A DNA stretch of 58,368 nt from Actinoplanes flavus (GCF_017592555.1 NZ_JAGFNS010000046.1:1-58368); one strand, 5' to 3'; shown: positions 17,958-27,162, counted from the first letter of the stretch. The notes: a model not told the origin generated them from the letters alone. Translations and numbers: made by a program.

Positions 17958-18010
17958 CGGCTGGCGGTGGGGCTGTTTGAAACGAGTTCGAACAGCCCCA
18001 CCGCCAGCCG
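17958..18010. repeat. Long perfect hairpin (20-bp arms)
   Basis: Left arm 17958-17977 and right arm 17991-18010 are exact reverse complements (CGGCTGGCGGTGGGGCTGTT). The stem continues four pairs further through one G.T pair, leaving a 5-base loop. It is over 400 bases from the exporter stop and not followed by a T-tract, so a REP-like or structural RNA element is as likely as a terminator. Confidence 0.7.
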
Positions 18011-18344
18011 GACCGTGTCCACGAGGCCGGTGGGCGCGCTACGGCCGGGGCAGGGCCCGGGCTCGCGAGCCCTGCCGGGCTGCTCGGTCGGATGGAACGG
18101 ACCTGCGTGGCGAGGTTCAGCTTCTGATGAGCGAGGCCCAGATGCGGCCACCGGCGGGGAGGCCGCCGCCCTGACGATCAACGGGGTTCGAAATTTGGTG
18201 TTGGTTTGCGATTGTTCGCGTTCACTATTGGTGCGCCGGGTTGCCGGTAAGGGCCAGGAAAACCGGTGGGTAGAGCGTGTCCAGAACGCGCTGACCAGCA
18301 GCGCAGCGGCGGCACCGAAGGGCCGGTTCCGGAATCTGAATGTA

Positions 18345-18374
18345 TTGACAAGGTTACTAACTGGTGCCTAGATA
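18345..18374 (+). promoter_or_regulatory. Vegetative-type promoter of the ribose-type ABC operon
   Basis: TTGACA (18345-18350), 18-base spacer, TAGATA (18369-18374). It is the best -35/-10 pair in the gap and gives an untranslated leader of about 60 bases before the binding-protein gene. Confidence 0.7.
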
Positions 18375-18441
18375 TGTTCATCTGTGATTGAAAACGTCTC
18401 AGCGCTCACGCTTAGCTGTTCAGTTTTGGGGAGTCATGTTG

Positions 18442-19512
18442 ATGAAGTCTGCCCACCGCCGGGTGGCGGTCGCCGCCCTCGCCGCCACCTGCGTCCTGTC
18501 CGGCTGCGCCAAGTCGGAGGAGGAGCCGGCCACCACCGGCGCCGGCGCGGCACCGGCCGCCTCGCAGGTCGTGCAGTCGGCCGCCCCGGGCGCCGCCACC
18601 TGCACGATCGATCAGCACGGCGGCGAGAAGATCGATCTCAAGACGGCGAAGGTCGGCTTCTCGCAGTCGGAGAAGGAGGCGAACCCGTTCCGGATCGCCG
18701 AAACCCAGTCGATCAAGGACGAGGCCGCCAAGCTCGGCATCACCCAGTTGACGACGGCCAATGCGAATTCGCAGTTCAACAAGCAGATCAGTGACGTCGA
18801 GCAGATGATCGACGCGGGCGTGCAGCTGCTGATCATCGCGCCGCTGAACTCCGATGGCTGGGATTCGGTGTTCGCCAAGGCTTCGGCCAAGAAGATCCCG
18901 ATCGTGACCATCGACCGGAAGATCAACGCGGCCGCCTGCAAGGACTACCTGACCTTCATCGGCTCCGATTTCGCCGAGCAGGGCAAGCGCGCCGCCGACG
19001 AGATGGCCAAGGCGCTCGGCAACAAGGGCGAGGTGGCGATCCTGCTGGGTGCGCCCGGCAACAACGTGACCACGCTGCGGACCAGCGGTTTCAAGGACCA
19101 GATGGCGAAGATCGCCCCGGACATCAAGATCACCTTCGAGCAGACCGGCAACTTCTCCCGCGAGGAGGGCCAGAAGGTCGCCGAGCAGCTGCTCCAGTCC
19201 AAGCCGAACATCAACGGCATCTATGGCGAGAACGACGAGATGGCTCTCGGCGCGGTCACCGCGCTCAAGGGCGCCGGCAAGAAGCCCGGCGACGTCAAGA
19301 TCGTGTCGATCGACGGCACCAAGGGCGCGGTCCAGGGCATCGTCGACGGCTGGATCTCGGCGGTCATCGAATCGAACCCGCGGTTCGGCCCGCTCGCCTT
19401 CTCCACGGCGGGCGACTTCTTCGGCGGCAAGCCGGTCGGCCAGGACATCATCATCGCCGACCGCTCCTACGACGAGAGCAACGCCAAGTCCGACCTGGCC
19501 AGCGCTTACTGA
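18442..19512 (+). CDS. Sugar-binding lipoprotein of a ribose-type ABC importer
   Basis: 356 residues. A signal peptide ends in LSGCAKSE, a lipobox with the lipidated cysteine, followed by an Ala/Pro-rich linker and a type-I periplasmic-binding fold (VGFSQSEKEANPFRIAETQS at its start; ISDVEQMIDAGVQLLIIAPL; VTIDRKI). The overall family is the ribose/galactofuranose group. Start ATG 18442 is preferred to ATG 18436 because GGGGAG lies 8 bases from the former and only 2 from the latter. First gene of a four-gene operon. The conserved positions resemble galactofuranose-type binders (YtfQ-like), but the ligand is inferred only. Confidence 0.88.
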   Translation: MKSAHRRVAVAALAATCVLSGCAKSEEEPATTGAGAAPAASQVVQSAAPGAATCTIDQHGGEKIDLKTAKVGFSQSEKEANPFRIAETQSIKDEAAKLGITQLTTANANSQFNKQISDVEQMIDAGVQLLIIAPLNSDGWDSVFAKASAKKIPIVTIDRKINAAACKDYLTFIGSDFAEQGKRAADEMAKALGNKGEVAILLGAPGNNVTTLRTSGFKDQMAKIAPDIKITFEQTGNFSREEGQKVAEQLLQSKPNINGIYGENDEMALGAVTALKGAGKKPGDVKIVSIDGTKGAVQGIVDGWISAVIESNPRFGPLAFSTAGDFFGGKPVGQDIIIADRSYDESNAKSDLASAY

Positions 19513-19540
19513 TCCCGATCAGAACCAAGGAGAGGTACGC

Positions 19541-21052
19541 GTGACGCTGCTCGAAGTGGCCGGCGTGTCCAAGGTCTTCCCCGGGGTGCGGGCGCTCGAC
19601 GACGTGTCGTTCGCGCTGCGGCCCGGGGAGGTCCACGCGCTGGTCGGTGAGAACGGCGCCGGCAAATCCACCCTGATCAAGGTGCTCACCGGCGTCTACC
19701 GTCCGGACGCCGGTGAGCTCCGCTACCAGGGAGAGCCGGTGTCCTTCGCGACGCCGATGGACGCCCAGCGGGCCGGCATCTCGACCATCTACCAGGAGGT
19801 CAACCTCATCCCGCTGATGAGCGTGGCCCAGAACCTGTTCCTCGGCCGCGAGCCGCGCACCACCCTCGGCCTGGTCGACCGTGCCCGGATGGACCGCGAG
19901 GCCCGCGACATCCTGGCCGGATACGGGGTCACCACCGATGTTCGCGCCAGACTCGGCTCGCTGCCGCTCGGCGCCCAGCAGATGGTGGCCCTGGCCTGCG
20001 CCGTCATGATCGACGCCAAGGTCGTCGTCATGGACGAGCCCACCTCGTCACTGGAGCCCCGCGAGGTGGAGACCCTCTTCGGCGTCATCCAGGACCTGCA
20101 CGAACGCGGCATCGGGATTATCTACGTCTCGCACCGGATGGACGAGCTCTACCGGATCTGCGACACCGTCACCATCCTGCGCGACGGAAAACTGGTGCAC
20201 ACCGGCAGACTCGCCGACCTGGAACGGGTCCGCCTGGTCGCGCTGATGCTCGGCCGCGAGGTCTCCGACGTACGCCGGGAAGGGTTCACCGTGTTCAGCG
20301 GCGACCATGCGGCGGCCGACGACACCCCGGTCCTGCGCGTGTCCGGGCTCAGCAGCCGCAACCGGCTGCACGACATCAGCTTCGGCGTGCGCCCCGGCGA
20401 GGTCGTCGGGCTCGGTGGCCTGCTCGGCGCCGGCCGCAGCGAGACCATCAAGGCGATCGCCGGCGCCTACCCGGTCGACAGGGGCGAGATCGAGGTGGAC
20501 GGCGCGCCGCTACGCCACCCGACCACGGTCAAGGCGGTCGCCGCCGGCATCGCGGTGCAACCCGAGGACCGCAAGGCCGAGGGCATCATCCCCGGTCTGT
20601 CCATCCGGGAGAACATCGCGCTGTCCATCCTGCCCCGGATGTCGACCTTCGGCCTGGTCTCGGACGCGAAGATCGACGAGGTCGTGGACCGGTTCATGAA
20701 GCGGCTCCGGATCAAGGCGGCCGGCCCGCACCAGCGGGTCGGCGACCTGTCCGGCGGCAACCAGCAGAAGGTGCTGCTCGCCCGGCTTCTCGCCACCGGC
20801 CCCAAGGTGCTGCTGCTGGACGAACCCACCCGCGGCATCGACGTCGGCGCCAAGGCCGAGGTGCAGGCGCTCATCGACGAACTCGCCGCCGAAGGACTCG
20901 GCGTCGTGCTCGTCTCCTCCGACGCCGAGGAACTCGTCGAAGGCTCCGGCCGGGTCGTCGTCCTCCGCGACGGCGCCGTCGTCGGCGTCCTGACCGGCGA
21001 CGACGTCACCACCGAGAGCCTGCTCGCCACGATCGCGGAGGCCGGCGCATGA
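19541..21052 (+). CDS. Sugar ABC importer ATPase, two nucleotide-binding domains
   Basis: 503 residues, GTG start behind AAGGAGAGG. Domain 1 has Walker A GENGAGKST and Walker B VVVMDEPTSSL with a degenerate signature (LPLGAQQM). Domain 2 has a modified Walker A region (GGLLGAGRSE) and a canonical LSGGNQQK signature followed by VLLLDEPTRGIDVGAK. This asymmetric double ATPase is typical of RbsA/MglA/YtfR proteins. The stop overlaps the next start (ATGA). Confidence 0.93.
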   Translation: MTLLEVAGVSKVFPGVRALDDVSFALRPGEVHALVGENGAGKSTLIKVLTGVYRPDAGELRYQGEPVSFATPMDAQRAGISTIYQEVNLIPLMSVAQNLFLGREPRTTLGLVDRARMDREARDILAGYGVTTDVRARLGSLPLGAQQMVALACAVMIDAKVVVMDEPTSSLEPREVETLFGVIQDLHERGIGIIYVSHRMDELYRICDTVTILRDGKLVHTGRLADLERVRLVALMLGREVSDVRREGFTVFSGDHAAADDTPVLRVSGLSSRNRLHDISFGVRPGEVVGLGGLLGAGRSETIKAIAGAYPVDRGEIEVDGAPLRHPTTVKAVAAGIAVQPEDRKAEGIIPGLSIRENIALSILPRMSTFGLVSDAKIDEVVDRFMKRLRIKAAGPHQRVGDLSGGNQQKVLLARLLATGPKVLLLDEPTRGIDVGAKAEVQALIDELAAEGLGVVLVSSDAEELVEGSGRVVVLRDGAVVGVLTGDDVTTESLLATIAEAGA

Positions 21053-21999
21053 CCACGCTCACCCTCACCACACCCCGTCGCGCCGACTGGTTGCCGAAGT
21101 ACGGCGTCTATCTCGCCATCGCCGCGCTGATCGTCTACAACGCGGCCTTCACCCCGTACTTCCTCACCGTCAGCAACCTGCGCATCCAGCTCATCCAGGT
21201 CGCCCCGATCATCATCGTGGCGCTCGGCATGGCGCTGGTGATCGGCACCGAGGGCATCGACCTCTCGGTCGGCGCGGTGATGGCCCTGGTGGCGGCTCTC
21301 ATACCCCTCTATCTGGGGTACGGGGTGATCGCGGCCGTCATCGTCTCGCTGCTCGCCGGCGTGGCGGTCGGCCTGATCAACGGCGCCCTGGTCGCGAAGG
21401 TGGGCCTGCAACCGATCGTCGCCACCCTCGCCCTCTTCGTCGGCGGCCGCGGCCTGGCCGTGGTCATCTCCGACGGGCAGCTCAAGGACATCCGCAACGC
21501 CGACCTCATCTACCTGGGCTCCGGCGACCTGCTCGGCATCCCGGTGCTGGTGTGGACCGCCGCCCTGGCCATCCTGGTCGTGGCGTTCACCGTCCGGCGA
21601 ACCGTCTTCGGCCGCCGCCTTCTCGCCATCGGCGGCAACCGGCCCGCCGCCGAACTCGCCGGGCTCCCGGTCCAGCGTGTCCTGATCACCGTCTACGTGC
21701 TGTGCGCGGTTCTCGCCGCGATCGCCGGACTGCTGTCGGTCGGCCGGATCCAGTCGAGCGACGCCTCCTCGATCGGCCTGCTCATCGAACTGTCCGCGAT
21801 CACCGCGGTGGTCGTCGGCGGCACCCCGTTGACCGGCGGGCGGGTACGGGTGCTCGGCACGGTCGCCGGCGCCGTCCTGATGCAGCTCGTGATCGCCACC
21901 ATGATCAAGAACAACCTGCCGCCGTCCACCACCGAGATGGTGCAGGCGGCCATCATCCTCGTCGCCGTCTACGCGGCCCGGGAAAGGAAGACCAGGTGA
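21049..21999 (+). CDS. Sugar ABC importer permease 1 (RbsC-like)
   Basis: 316 residues with 8-10 hydrophobic helices. MALVIGTEGIDLSVGAVMAL is the conserved segment of the ribose/galactofuranose permease family, and the cytoplasmic coupling region is seen around TVFGRRLLAIGGNRPAAELAG. Coupled by ATGA to the ATPase and by GTGA to the second permease. Confidence 0.92.
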   Translation: MTTLTLTTPRRADWLPKYGVYLAIAALIVYNAAFTPYFLTVSNLRIQLIQVAPIIIVALGMALVIGTEGIDLSVGAVMALVAALIPLYLGYGVIAAVIVSLLAGVAVGLINGALVAKVGLQPIVATLALFVGGRGLAVVISDGQLKDIRNADLIYLGSGDLLGIPVLVWTAALAILVVAFTVRRTVFGRRLLAIGGNRPAAELAGLPVQRVLITVYVLCAVLAAIAGLLSVGRIQSSDASSIGLLIELSAITAVVVGGTPLTGGRVRVLGTVAGAVLMQLVIATMIKNNLPPSTTEMVQAAIILVAVYAARERKTR

Positions 22000-22961
22000 C
22001 CGTACTGGCCGTCGCCCAACGCCGGGCCGGGCACGCCTTCCAGCGGCAGGGCGCCCTCGCGGTGCTGGCCGTCGTGGTGCTGATCGCGCTCGCCGCGTTC
22101 CCGAACTTCCGCAGCCCCGACAACGCCGCCACCATCCTGGTCGCGGCCGCCCCACCGATGCTGATCGCGCTCGGCATGACCTTCGTGATCATCACGGGCG
22201 GTATCGACCTGTCGGTCGGGTCACTCTACGTGCTCGGCGGGGTCCTCGCCTCCTGGGCCTCCCAGTACGGTTTCGTCGCCGCGATCGCCGTGCCGCTCGC
22301 CGTCTGCGGGGCGATCGGGCTGCTCAACGGGGCGCTGATCGCGTACACCGGAATGGCGCCGTTCATCGTCACGCTGGCCGCCCTGCTCGGCGCCCGCGGG
22401 CTGATGCGCGCGGTCAGTGACGAGGGCTCCACCACCTACATCGTCCAGAACGACGCCTTCCACACCCTCGGCACCGGCTCCCTGCTCGGCATCGGCAACC
22501 AGGTGTGGCTGGTCGCGATCATCGTGCTCCTCGGCATGGTGGTGCTGTCCCGCACACGGTTCGGCAACGCCGTGTACGCGGTGGGCGGCAGCGAGGACGC
22601 CGCCGCGCTCATGGGCGTCGCGGTACGGCGTACCAGAATCGGGGTCTATGTCTTGTCGGGGTTGCTGGCCGGACTGGCCGGAACCATCAACGCCGCCAAA
22701 CTCGGGTCAGGAGTCACCGTCCTGGGAGCGGGCATGGAACTCGACGCCATCGCCGCCGTCGTGATCGGCGGGACGCTGCTCACCGGCGGTGCGGGCACCA
22801 TCGCCGGAACCGTGGCCGGAGTGCTGCTGCTCGGCGTCATCCAGAACCTGATCAACCAGGTCGGCGACCTGAACAGCAACTGGCAGCAGGTGATCAGCGG
22901 CGCGTTCCTGGCGCTGGTCGTCGTCGCCCAGACCTATCTGGTACGCCTGCGCCGCACGTAG
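21996..22961 (+). CDS. Sugar ABC importer permease 2 (RbsC/YjfF-like)
   Basis: 321 residues from GTG 21996, which overlaps the stop of the first permease. It carries MTFVIITGGIDLSVGSLYVL and TRFGNAVYAVGGSEDAAALMG, the same two family hallmarks as permease 1. Two unlike permeases (rather than a homodimer) are typical of the E. coli YtfQRT-YjfF galactofuranose importer. No sugar kinase or catabolic gene follows, so the pathway lies elsewhere. Confidence 0.92.
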   Translation: MTVLAVAQRRAGHAFQRQGALAVLAVVVLIALAAFPNFRSPDNAATILVAAAPPMLIALGMTFVIITGGIDLSVGSLYVLGGVLASWASQYGFVAAIAVPLAVCGAIGLLNGALIAYTGMAPFIVTLAALLGARGLMRAVSDEGSTTYIVQNDAFHTLGTGSLLGIGNQVWLVAIIVLLGMVVLSRTRFGNAVYAVGGSEDAAALMGVAVRRTRIGVYVLSGLLAGLAGTINAAKLGSGVTVLGAGMELDAIAAVVIGGTLLTGGAGTIAGTVAGVLLLGVIQNLINQVGDLNSNWQQVISGAFLALVVVAQTYLVRLRRT

Positions 22962-23011
22962 CGGGACAGGTTCCGCTCCATGATCGACAGAGTCGAGCAC
23001 CGCGCGCGCGG

Positions 23012-23399
23012 ATGAGCGCCCTCGTCACCCACGCTCTCCGGCTCCACCAGCCGCATCCGGACGAGGCGGCCCACCGCTCGCATGTGCCGGGGCCGGGCGA
23101 CCGCAGTCTCGAGGGTGCCGACGTGGCCGAGATCCTCGACCGGCACCTCCATGAGCCCGGCACGCTGGCCGGTGCGTTTCACGGCGTCTACGTCCCCATC
23201 CATCCCCACGAGCACATCGGCGCGGCAGCGGCCCGGGCCGATCCAAAACGGGTGCGCCGCACCGGCCGATGGCTGGTGCGGCACGGCACCGACCGCTGTG
23301 CCGTCACGGTGGGCCTGGCCCTGCTGGCGGCCGGCGACCACCCCGGGCGACATCCCGCTGATCCAGACCATCGGGCTGCTGTCCGAGCGGTTCGGGCCA
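23012..23399 (+). pseudogene. Frameshifted, truncated remnant of an actinobacterial conserved protein
   Basis: From ATG 23012 a protein-like sequence (ADVAEILDRHLHEPGTLAGAF.. and TGRWLVRHGTDRCAVTVGLA) runs to about 23340, then the homologous-looking continuation (IPLIQTIGLLSERFGPL) is in another frame, and the reading ends against the convergent PH-domain gene. GTGTYVP-like motifs recall a widespread uncharacterised HEAT-like protein of actinobacteria. Frameshift plus missing C-terminus mark it as decayed. Family assignment is from memory and uncertain. Confidence 0.5.
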
Positions 23400-24959
23400 C
23401 TACGAATGGTTCGCCGAGACCGTGGCCGCGCGGTCGGGGCTGCCGGACTTCTCCGCGTAGTCGTCGAGGACGAAGGCGGCGGCCAGGTCCGGTGTCGCCT
23501 TCGTGATGAATGTCAGGGCCTGCTCCTCGCTCATGTCCGGGGACTCGTAGTGCCGTTCCCCGGCCGCCGTCGCCACACCCACCGTCATCCGGCCACCCCA
23601 GCGCTGGAAGATCGACTGTTGCACCGTCCAGCCGATCACCGCCCGCCGCTGCAACGCGACCGTGCGGCGGTGGCGGATTCCACGGCGTACCACCAGATAA
23701 GCGCCGTCGACCGCGTGACCCAGGGAGCGATAGGCCACCACGGCGAGGGGGATCGCCGCCGGGATCAGCGCCAGCGGCAGCAGCCACCACCATCCGGGCA
23801 GCACCCCGGTCAGGGTGAACACCAGCATCGCCGCGGACACCAGCGCCGGACCGTAGACCGCCGCGCCGAGCCGCCGGGTCAGCGCGCCCCGCGGATGCCG
23901 GGTCAGCGCGGCCTCCAGCGGGCGGGCCCCGTCCGGAAGGATCCGCGCCGCCAGACGATGGGCCTCGGCCAGGCGGATCCGTGGCAGGATGTCGCCGCCG
24001 GTGGCCTCGCCGGCCGCCGCGCCCAGACCCGACGACAGCACCTTCGTCCGGGCCAGCCGCAGCCAGCGCCACACCAGCGGCTCGTCCACGGCGATGCCGC
24101 GCATCCGGGAGTCGGTGCGCTGCACGGTCCGGGTGTTGAGCAGCCCGCGCCGGGTCACCAGTGCCGTGTCCGGGGCGGTTCCGGTGCGGGCCAGCTGGAA
24201 GTTGCCGTTCTCCAGCAGGAACGCGACGGTCGTCGCGATCACCCCGAGCGGGTACGCGATGAGCAGCACCAGGGCGATGTTGGCCACCGGCCCGCGACCG
24301 TCCCAGCCGATCAGGTCACGGCCCAGTTCGGGCAGGTCGACGCCGAGCGCCCGCAGCAGCCAGTTCAGGCCGAACAGCGGCCCGGCGATGGCGAAGACGG
24401 CCCACACCGACACCACGTTCAGCGGGATCCAGGAGCGGTGGAACCGGGCGATGACGGTCTCCGCCGGGCGCTCCGGCGCCGGGGCGGCGCCGTCCGCATC
24501 CGGTGCCGCCCCGGCGATGACGGCCGAGGACGAGCCGGGCATCAGCTCGTGCTGGACCAGGGTGGCGTGCCGGTGGTCGAGGGCGTCCAGCTTGAACGAC
24601 GACTCCGTCTCGCCCGATCCGATGTGCACGGTCCGCAGCCCGAGCAGCCGCTGGAGCAGCCGCGCGGAACTGTCCACGCTGCGGATCCGGTCCCGGCCGA
24701 CGGTACGGTGCTTGCGGGACAGCCAGCCGGTGCGCATCTCCACCCGCTCCGGCGTGATCCGGTAGCGGGTGGTCTGCCAGCGCCGCAGATCCAGCAGCGC
24801 GGTCAGCAGGCCACCGCAGGCGCCGGCCACCAGCGCCCACACCGGCTCATCGCTCACCACGATGCCCAGATAGCCGGTGGCCAACGAGATCACGACACGG
24901 ATCAGATCGAGCCAGACGACCCGTACGCTGAGCCGCCGCCAACCCTCCTCAGCGGTCAC
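23400..24959 (-). CDS. Membrane protein with bacterial PH domains (YdbT-like)
   Basis: 519 residues. Three bPH2-type regions alternate with membrane helices: the first after two N-terminal helices (YRITPERVEMRTGWLSRKHRTV, RIRSVD), the second around residues 250-330 (RTVQRTDSRM), the third near the C-terminus (VVRRGIRHRRTVALQRRAVI). The layout equals the YdbT partner of the YdbS/YdbT pair, which in Bacillus gives resistance to antimicrobial compounds. The start overlaps the stop of the upstream YdbS-like gene (ATGA-type). Confidence 0.85.
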   Translation of the reverse strand: MTAEEGWRRLSVRVVWLDLIRVVISLATGYLGIVVSDEPVWALVAGACGGLLTALLDLRRWQTTRYRITPERVEMRTGWLSRKHRTVGRDRIRSVDSSARLLQRLLGLRTVHIGSGETESSFKLDALDHRHATLVQHELMPGSSSAVIAGAAPDADGAAPAPERPAETVIARFHRSWIPLNVVSVWAVFAIAGPLFGLNWLLRALGVDLPELGRDLIGWDGRGPVANIALVLLIAYPLGVIATTVAFLLENGNFQLARTGTAPDTALVTRRGLLNTRTVQRTDSRMRGIAVDEPLVWRWLRLARTKVLSSGLGAAAGEATGGDILPRIRLAEAHRLAARILPDGARPLEAALTRHPRGALTRRLGAAVYGPALVSAAMLVFTLTGVLPGWWWLLPLALIPAAIPLAVVAYRSLGHAVDGAYLVVRRGIRHRRTVALQRRAVIGWTVQQSIFQRWGGRMTVGVATAAGERHYESPDMSEEQALTFITKATPDLAAAFVLDDYAEKSGSPDRAATVSANHS

Positions 24960-25450
24960 GTGGCGTCACCGGGGGTCATGCCGGTCACCTCACGCAACCG
25001 GTCGACGGTCTCCTCGGCGACCTTCGCGTCCACGCCCTCGATCGTGATCGTGCCCTCGGACGAGGCGGTGGTCACGGTGATCGAGGCGAGGCCCAGCCAG
25101 CGCTGCAACGGCCCGATCTCGGTGTCGATGCTCTGGATCCGGGAGATCGGCACCACCTTCCACTCCCTGGTCAGCCAGCCGGACAGCGCGTAAACGGCGT
25201 CCTCGGTGGCCTCCCAGCGATGCGTGCGGTAACGGGCGTACGGCATCACCGTGATGTTCACCGCGTAGGTCACGGCGACGGCCAGGATCACCGGTCCCAG
25301 ATAGGGGCGGGTGATCTCGGCGTACCCCCAGACGGCACCGAGCGTGCCCAGCACGCCGATGGACCAGACGACGGCCTGGAGTGTCCGCCAGGTGATGAAC
25401 CGGCGATCCAGCCGGTGCCGCGGCGGGCGCAGGGTGAGTGAGGCCTCCAT
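24956..25450 (-). CDS. Small membrane protein with bacterial PH domain (YdbS-like)
   Basis: 164 residues from ATG 25450. Two membrane helices (residues about 20-65) are followed by one bPH2 domain with the features YRTHRWEATEDAVYALSGWL, IPISR-like VPISRIQSID and a C-terminal amphipathic helix. It is translationally coupled to the YdbT-like gene. A homopolymer C/G tract 75 bases upstream of the start may disturb its promoter region or be an assembly fault. Confidence 0.85.
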   Translation of the reverse strand: MEASLTLRPPRHRLDRRFITWRTLQAVVWSIGVLGTLGAVWGYAEITRPYLGPVILAVAVTYAVNITVMPYARYRTHRWEATEDAVYALSGWLTREWKVVPISRIQSIDTEIGPLQRWLGLASITVTTASSEGTITIEGVDAKVAEETVDRLREVTGMTPGDAT

Positions 25451-25524
25451 GCGCCCATGGTGACGGGTTCCGGCCACCCGGCCGTCCGCCCGCTTCTCGC
25501 CGGGCCGGAACCCGGTGGTCGGCG

Positions 25525-25607
25525 CCCCCCCCCCGCCCCCCCCCCGGGGGGGGGGGGCCCCCCCCCCGCGGCGCCCCCGCCCGGGGGGGCCGCGCGGCTC
25601 CCCCGGG
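25525..25607. repeat. Homopolymer C/G tract
   Basis: C10-G-C10-G12-C10 in immediate succession (25525-25567) followed by further C/G runs to about 25607. Nothing similar occurs elsewhere in the window. The alternation of long C and G runs can form extreme hairpins, and its base calls are probably unreliable. Confidence 0.75.
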
Positions 25608-25812
25608 GGATCTCGGCGACCTCGTCGACCCGGGCCAGGAGCCGGGCTCTGTCCTCGTCCGTGGCGGGGGAGCGCACCTCCGCCCGGTACGTGATGCCGT
25701 CGGACGTCCAGTTCGCCGTGTCGTATCCGCCGGAGGCGCTCACGCGGACCCCGTCGAACGCCCGTCGCATCCGCTGGGGGTGAGGTCCGCTGGGTGGGGT
25801 CAGCACCACCAT
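25603..25812 (-). pseudogene. Small hypothetical ORF broken by the homopolymer tract
   Basis: From ATG 25812 about 70 residues look like a real protein (FDGVRVSASGGYDTANWTSD, then TYRAEVRSPATDEDRARLLARVDEVAEIPR), after which the frame enters the C/G tract and becomes a run of Gly, Pro and Ala. A short C-terminal tail is expected after the break but cannot be read. It is divergent from the M20 hydrolase gene. I recognise no function; whether the gene is truly broken or only mis-sequenced is open. Confidence 0.5.
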
Positions 25813-25890
25813 GGAGCGGGAGCCTGCCCCATCGTGCCCGGGCGCGGATCGCGAAAGGCTGAACCACGTCGGACCAGGCGGGGAGGAACA

Positions 25891-27153
25891 GTGCGCAGCT
25901 CAGAGAGGCAAGTGGTCAGCCGGCGGGCCGTGCTCGGCGGGGCGGTCGCGGCGGCGGCCGGGGCGTGGCTGACGTCGACCGAGGCGGCCTCGGCGACCGA
26001 CCGGGTGGCCCTGGCCGTGGAGGCGGAGGCCGCCCGGATCGACGGCGCGCTGATCGACTTGCGGCGTGACCTGCACACCCATCCGGAGGTTTCCGGCCAG
26101 GAACAGCGGACCGCGGGGGTGGTCGCGGCGCGGCTGCGGGCGGCCGGGCTCGACGTCACCACCGATGTCGGTGGGCACGGGGTCGTCGGCGTCCTGACCG
26201 GGCGCCGGCCGGGGCGGACGGTGGCGTACCGGGCGGACATGGACGCGGTCGGCCCCCAGGATCAGATCGGTGGCGGCCCCGGCCCGGCGCATCTGTGCGG
26301 CCACGACATCCACACCACGGTCGGGGTGGGCATCGCCGAGGTGCTGGCCCGGCTGCGGGAGCGGGTCGCCGGGCGGGTGGTGTTCCTGTTCCAGCCGGCC
26401 GAGGAGAGCCTGTCCGGCGCCGCCGCGATGATCGCCGACGGCGTCCTCACGGCGACCCGGCCCACCGAGATCCACGCGCTGCACTGCGGGCCGTTCCCGG
26501 TCGGCCGGTTCGCGACGATCGCCGGTTTCGGGATGCCCGGCCAGGACCGCGGCCTGATCACCCTGACCGGCGACGATGCCGCGGCGCGCGCTCAGCGGTT
26601 GGCCACGAGCATCAACAGCATCGGTACGGTGCGGCGCCCGTCCACCCCCGCCGACCTGGAGCAGCTGGTGGCCGACCTGCAGACCCCGGGCGGCCCGCTG
26701 GCCAGATTCGTGTTCGTCCAGGCCCGGGCCGCCGGCGCGACCGTCCAGGTGGCGTCCCGGTGCTGGCCGGAACACCGCTATCCGGAGGTTCGTGCCGAGA
26801 TCCGCCGCCGCGCCCGGGCGCAGGGGCCGGCCACCGTGGACTTCCCGAACGATCCGTTCCCGGCGATGGTCACCCCACCGCGGGTGGGGCAGGCCCTGGA
26901 CCGGCATCTTCGGCGCACGCTGGGCACGGAGCGGGTGATGCCGTTGCACGCCGCGATTCCGTTCAGCGGTGAGGACTACGCCCTGTTCCTGGACCGTCTT
27001 CCGGGCACCTACACGTTCCTCGGCGTCCGGGCCCCGGGCGCCGGCGTCGAGACCAGTTACCCCCACTTCGCCACGTTCCAGCCGGACGAGAGCGCGATCG
27101 GCCACGGCGTCCGGGCCATGTCCGGCTGGCTGCTGGCCCGTACCCGGGCTTGA
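25891..27153 (+). CDS. Tat-exported M20-family amidohydrolase
   Basis: 420 residues from GTG 25891 behind GGGGAGG. The N-terminus has a twin-arginine signal (SRRAVLGGAVAAAAGAWL) ending near ASATD, so the enzyme is exported folded, with its metals. M20 features: DLRRDLHTHPE, YRADMDAVG, LCGHDIHTT (metal ligands), FLFQPAEE (catalytic glutamates) and PFSGEDYALF near the end. The family hydrolyses N-acyl amino acids, hippurate-like amides and related compounds. The region between the metal residues and the lid is somewhat shorter than in HipO/IAA-hydrolase enzymes. A terminator hairpin follows. Confidence 0.86.
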   Translation: MRSSERQVVSRRAVLGGAVAAAAGAWLTSTEAASATDRVALAVEAEAARIDGALIDLRRDLHTHPEVSGQEQRTAGVVAARLRAAGLDVTTDVGGHGVVGVLTGRRPGRTVAYRADMDAVGPQDQIGGGPGPAHLCGHDIHTTVGVGIAEVLARLRERVAGRVVFLFQPAEESLSGAAAMIADGVLTATRPTEIHALHCGPFPVGRFATIAGFGMPGQDRGLITLTGDDAAARAQRLATSINSIGTVRRPSTPADLEQLVADLQTPGGPLARFVFVQARAAGATVQVASRCWPEHRYPEVRAEIRRRARAQGPATVDFPNDPFPAMVTPPRVGQALDRHLRRTLGTERVMPLHAAIPFSGEDYALFLDRLPGTYTFLGVRAPGAGVETSYPHFATFQPDESAIGHGVRAMSGWLLARTRA

Positions 27154-27162
27154 AAGATCTCT

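Larger units (their letters stand above)
17555..18441. other. 887-bp non-coding, repeat-rich region
   Basis: No open frame here has a convincing start, ribosome site or protein-like composition. The region holds a duplicated 33-bp element, three 19-bp tandem units, a very stable 24-bp-stem hairpin and, near its right end, AT-richer sequence with a vegetative-type promoter for the ABC importer operon. The words TTCTGGCCAGAG and TTCTGGCTAGAG at about 17669 and 17723 are a further imperfect repeat. I see no tRNA or transposase remnant. Confidence 0.6.

Noticed and set aside
18181..18215. GGGTTCGAAA resembling a tRNA T-arm
   Set aside because: The flanking bases do not form a T stem, and no acceptor, D or anticodon arm can be drawn around it.
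18375..18441. Possible LacI-type operator in the leader of the ribose-type importer
   Set aside because: AGCGCT and GAAAACGTCTC look suggestive but no segment reaches a convincing pseudo-palindrome with central CG; left out as a feature.
20467..22155. 562-codon minus-strand frame opposite the ABC importer genes
   Set aside because: Antisense to three clear ABC genes; low-complexity Arg/Asp/Gly composition.
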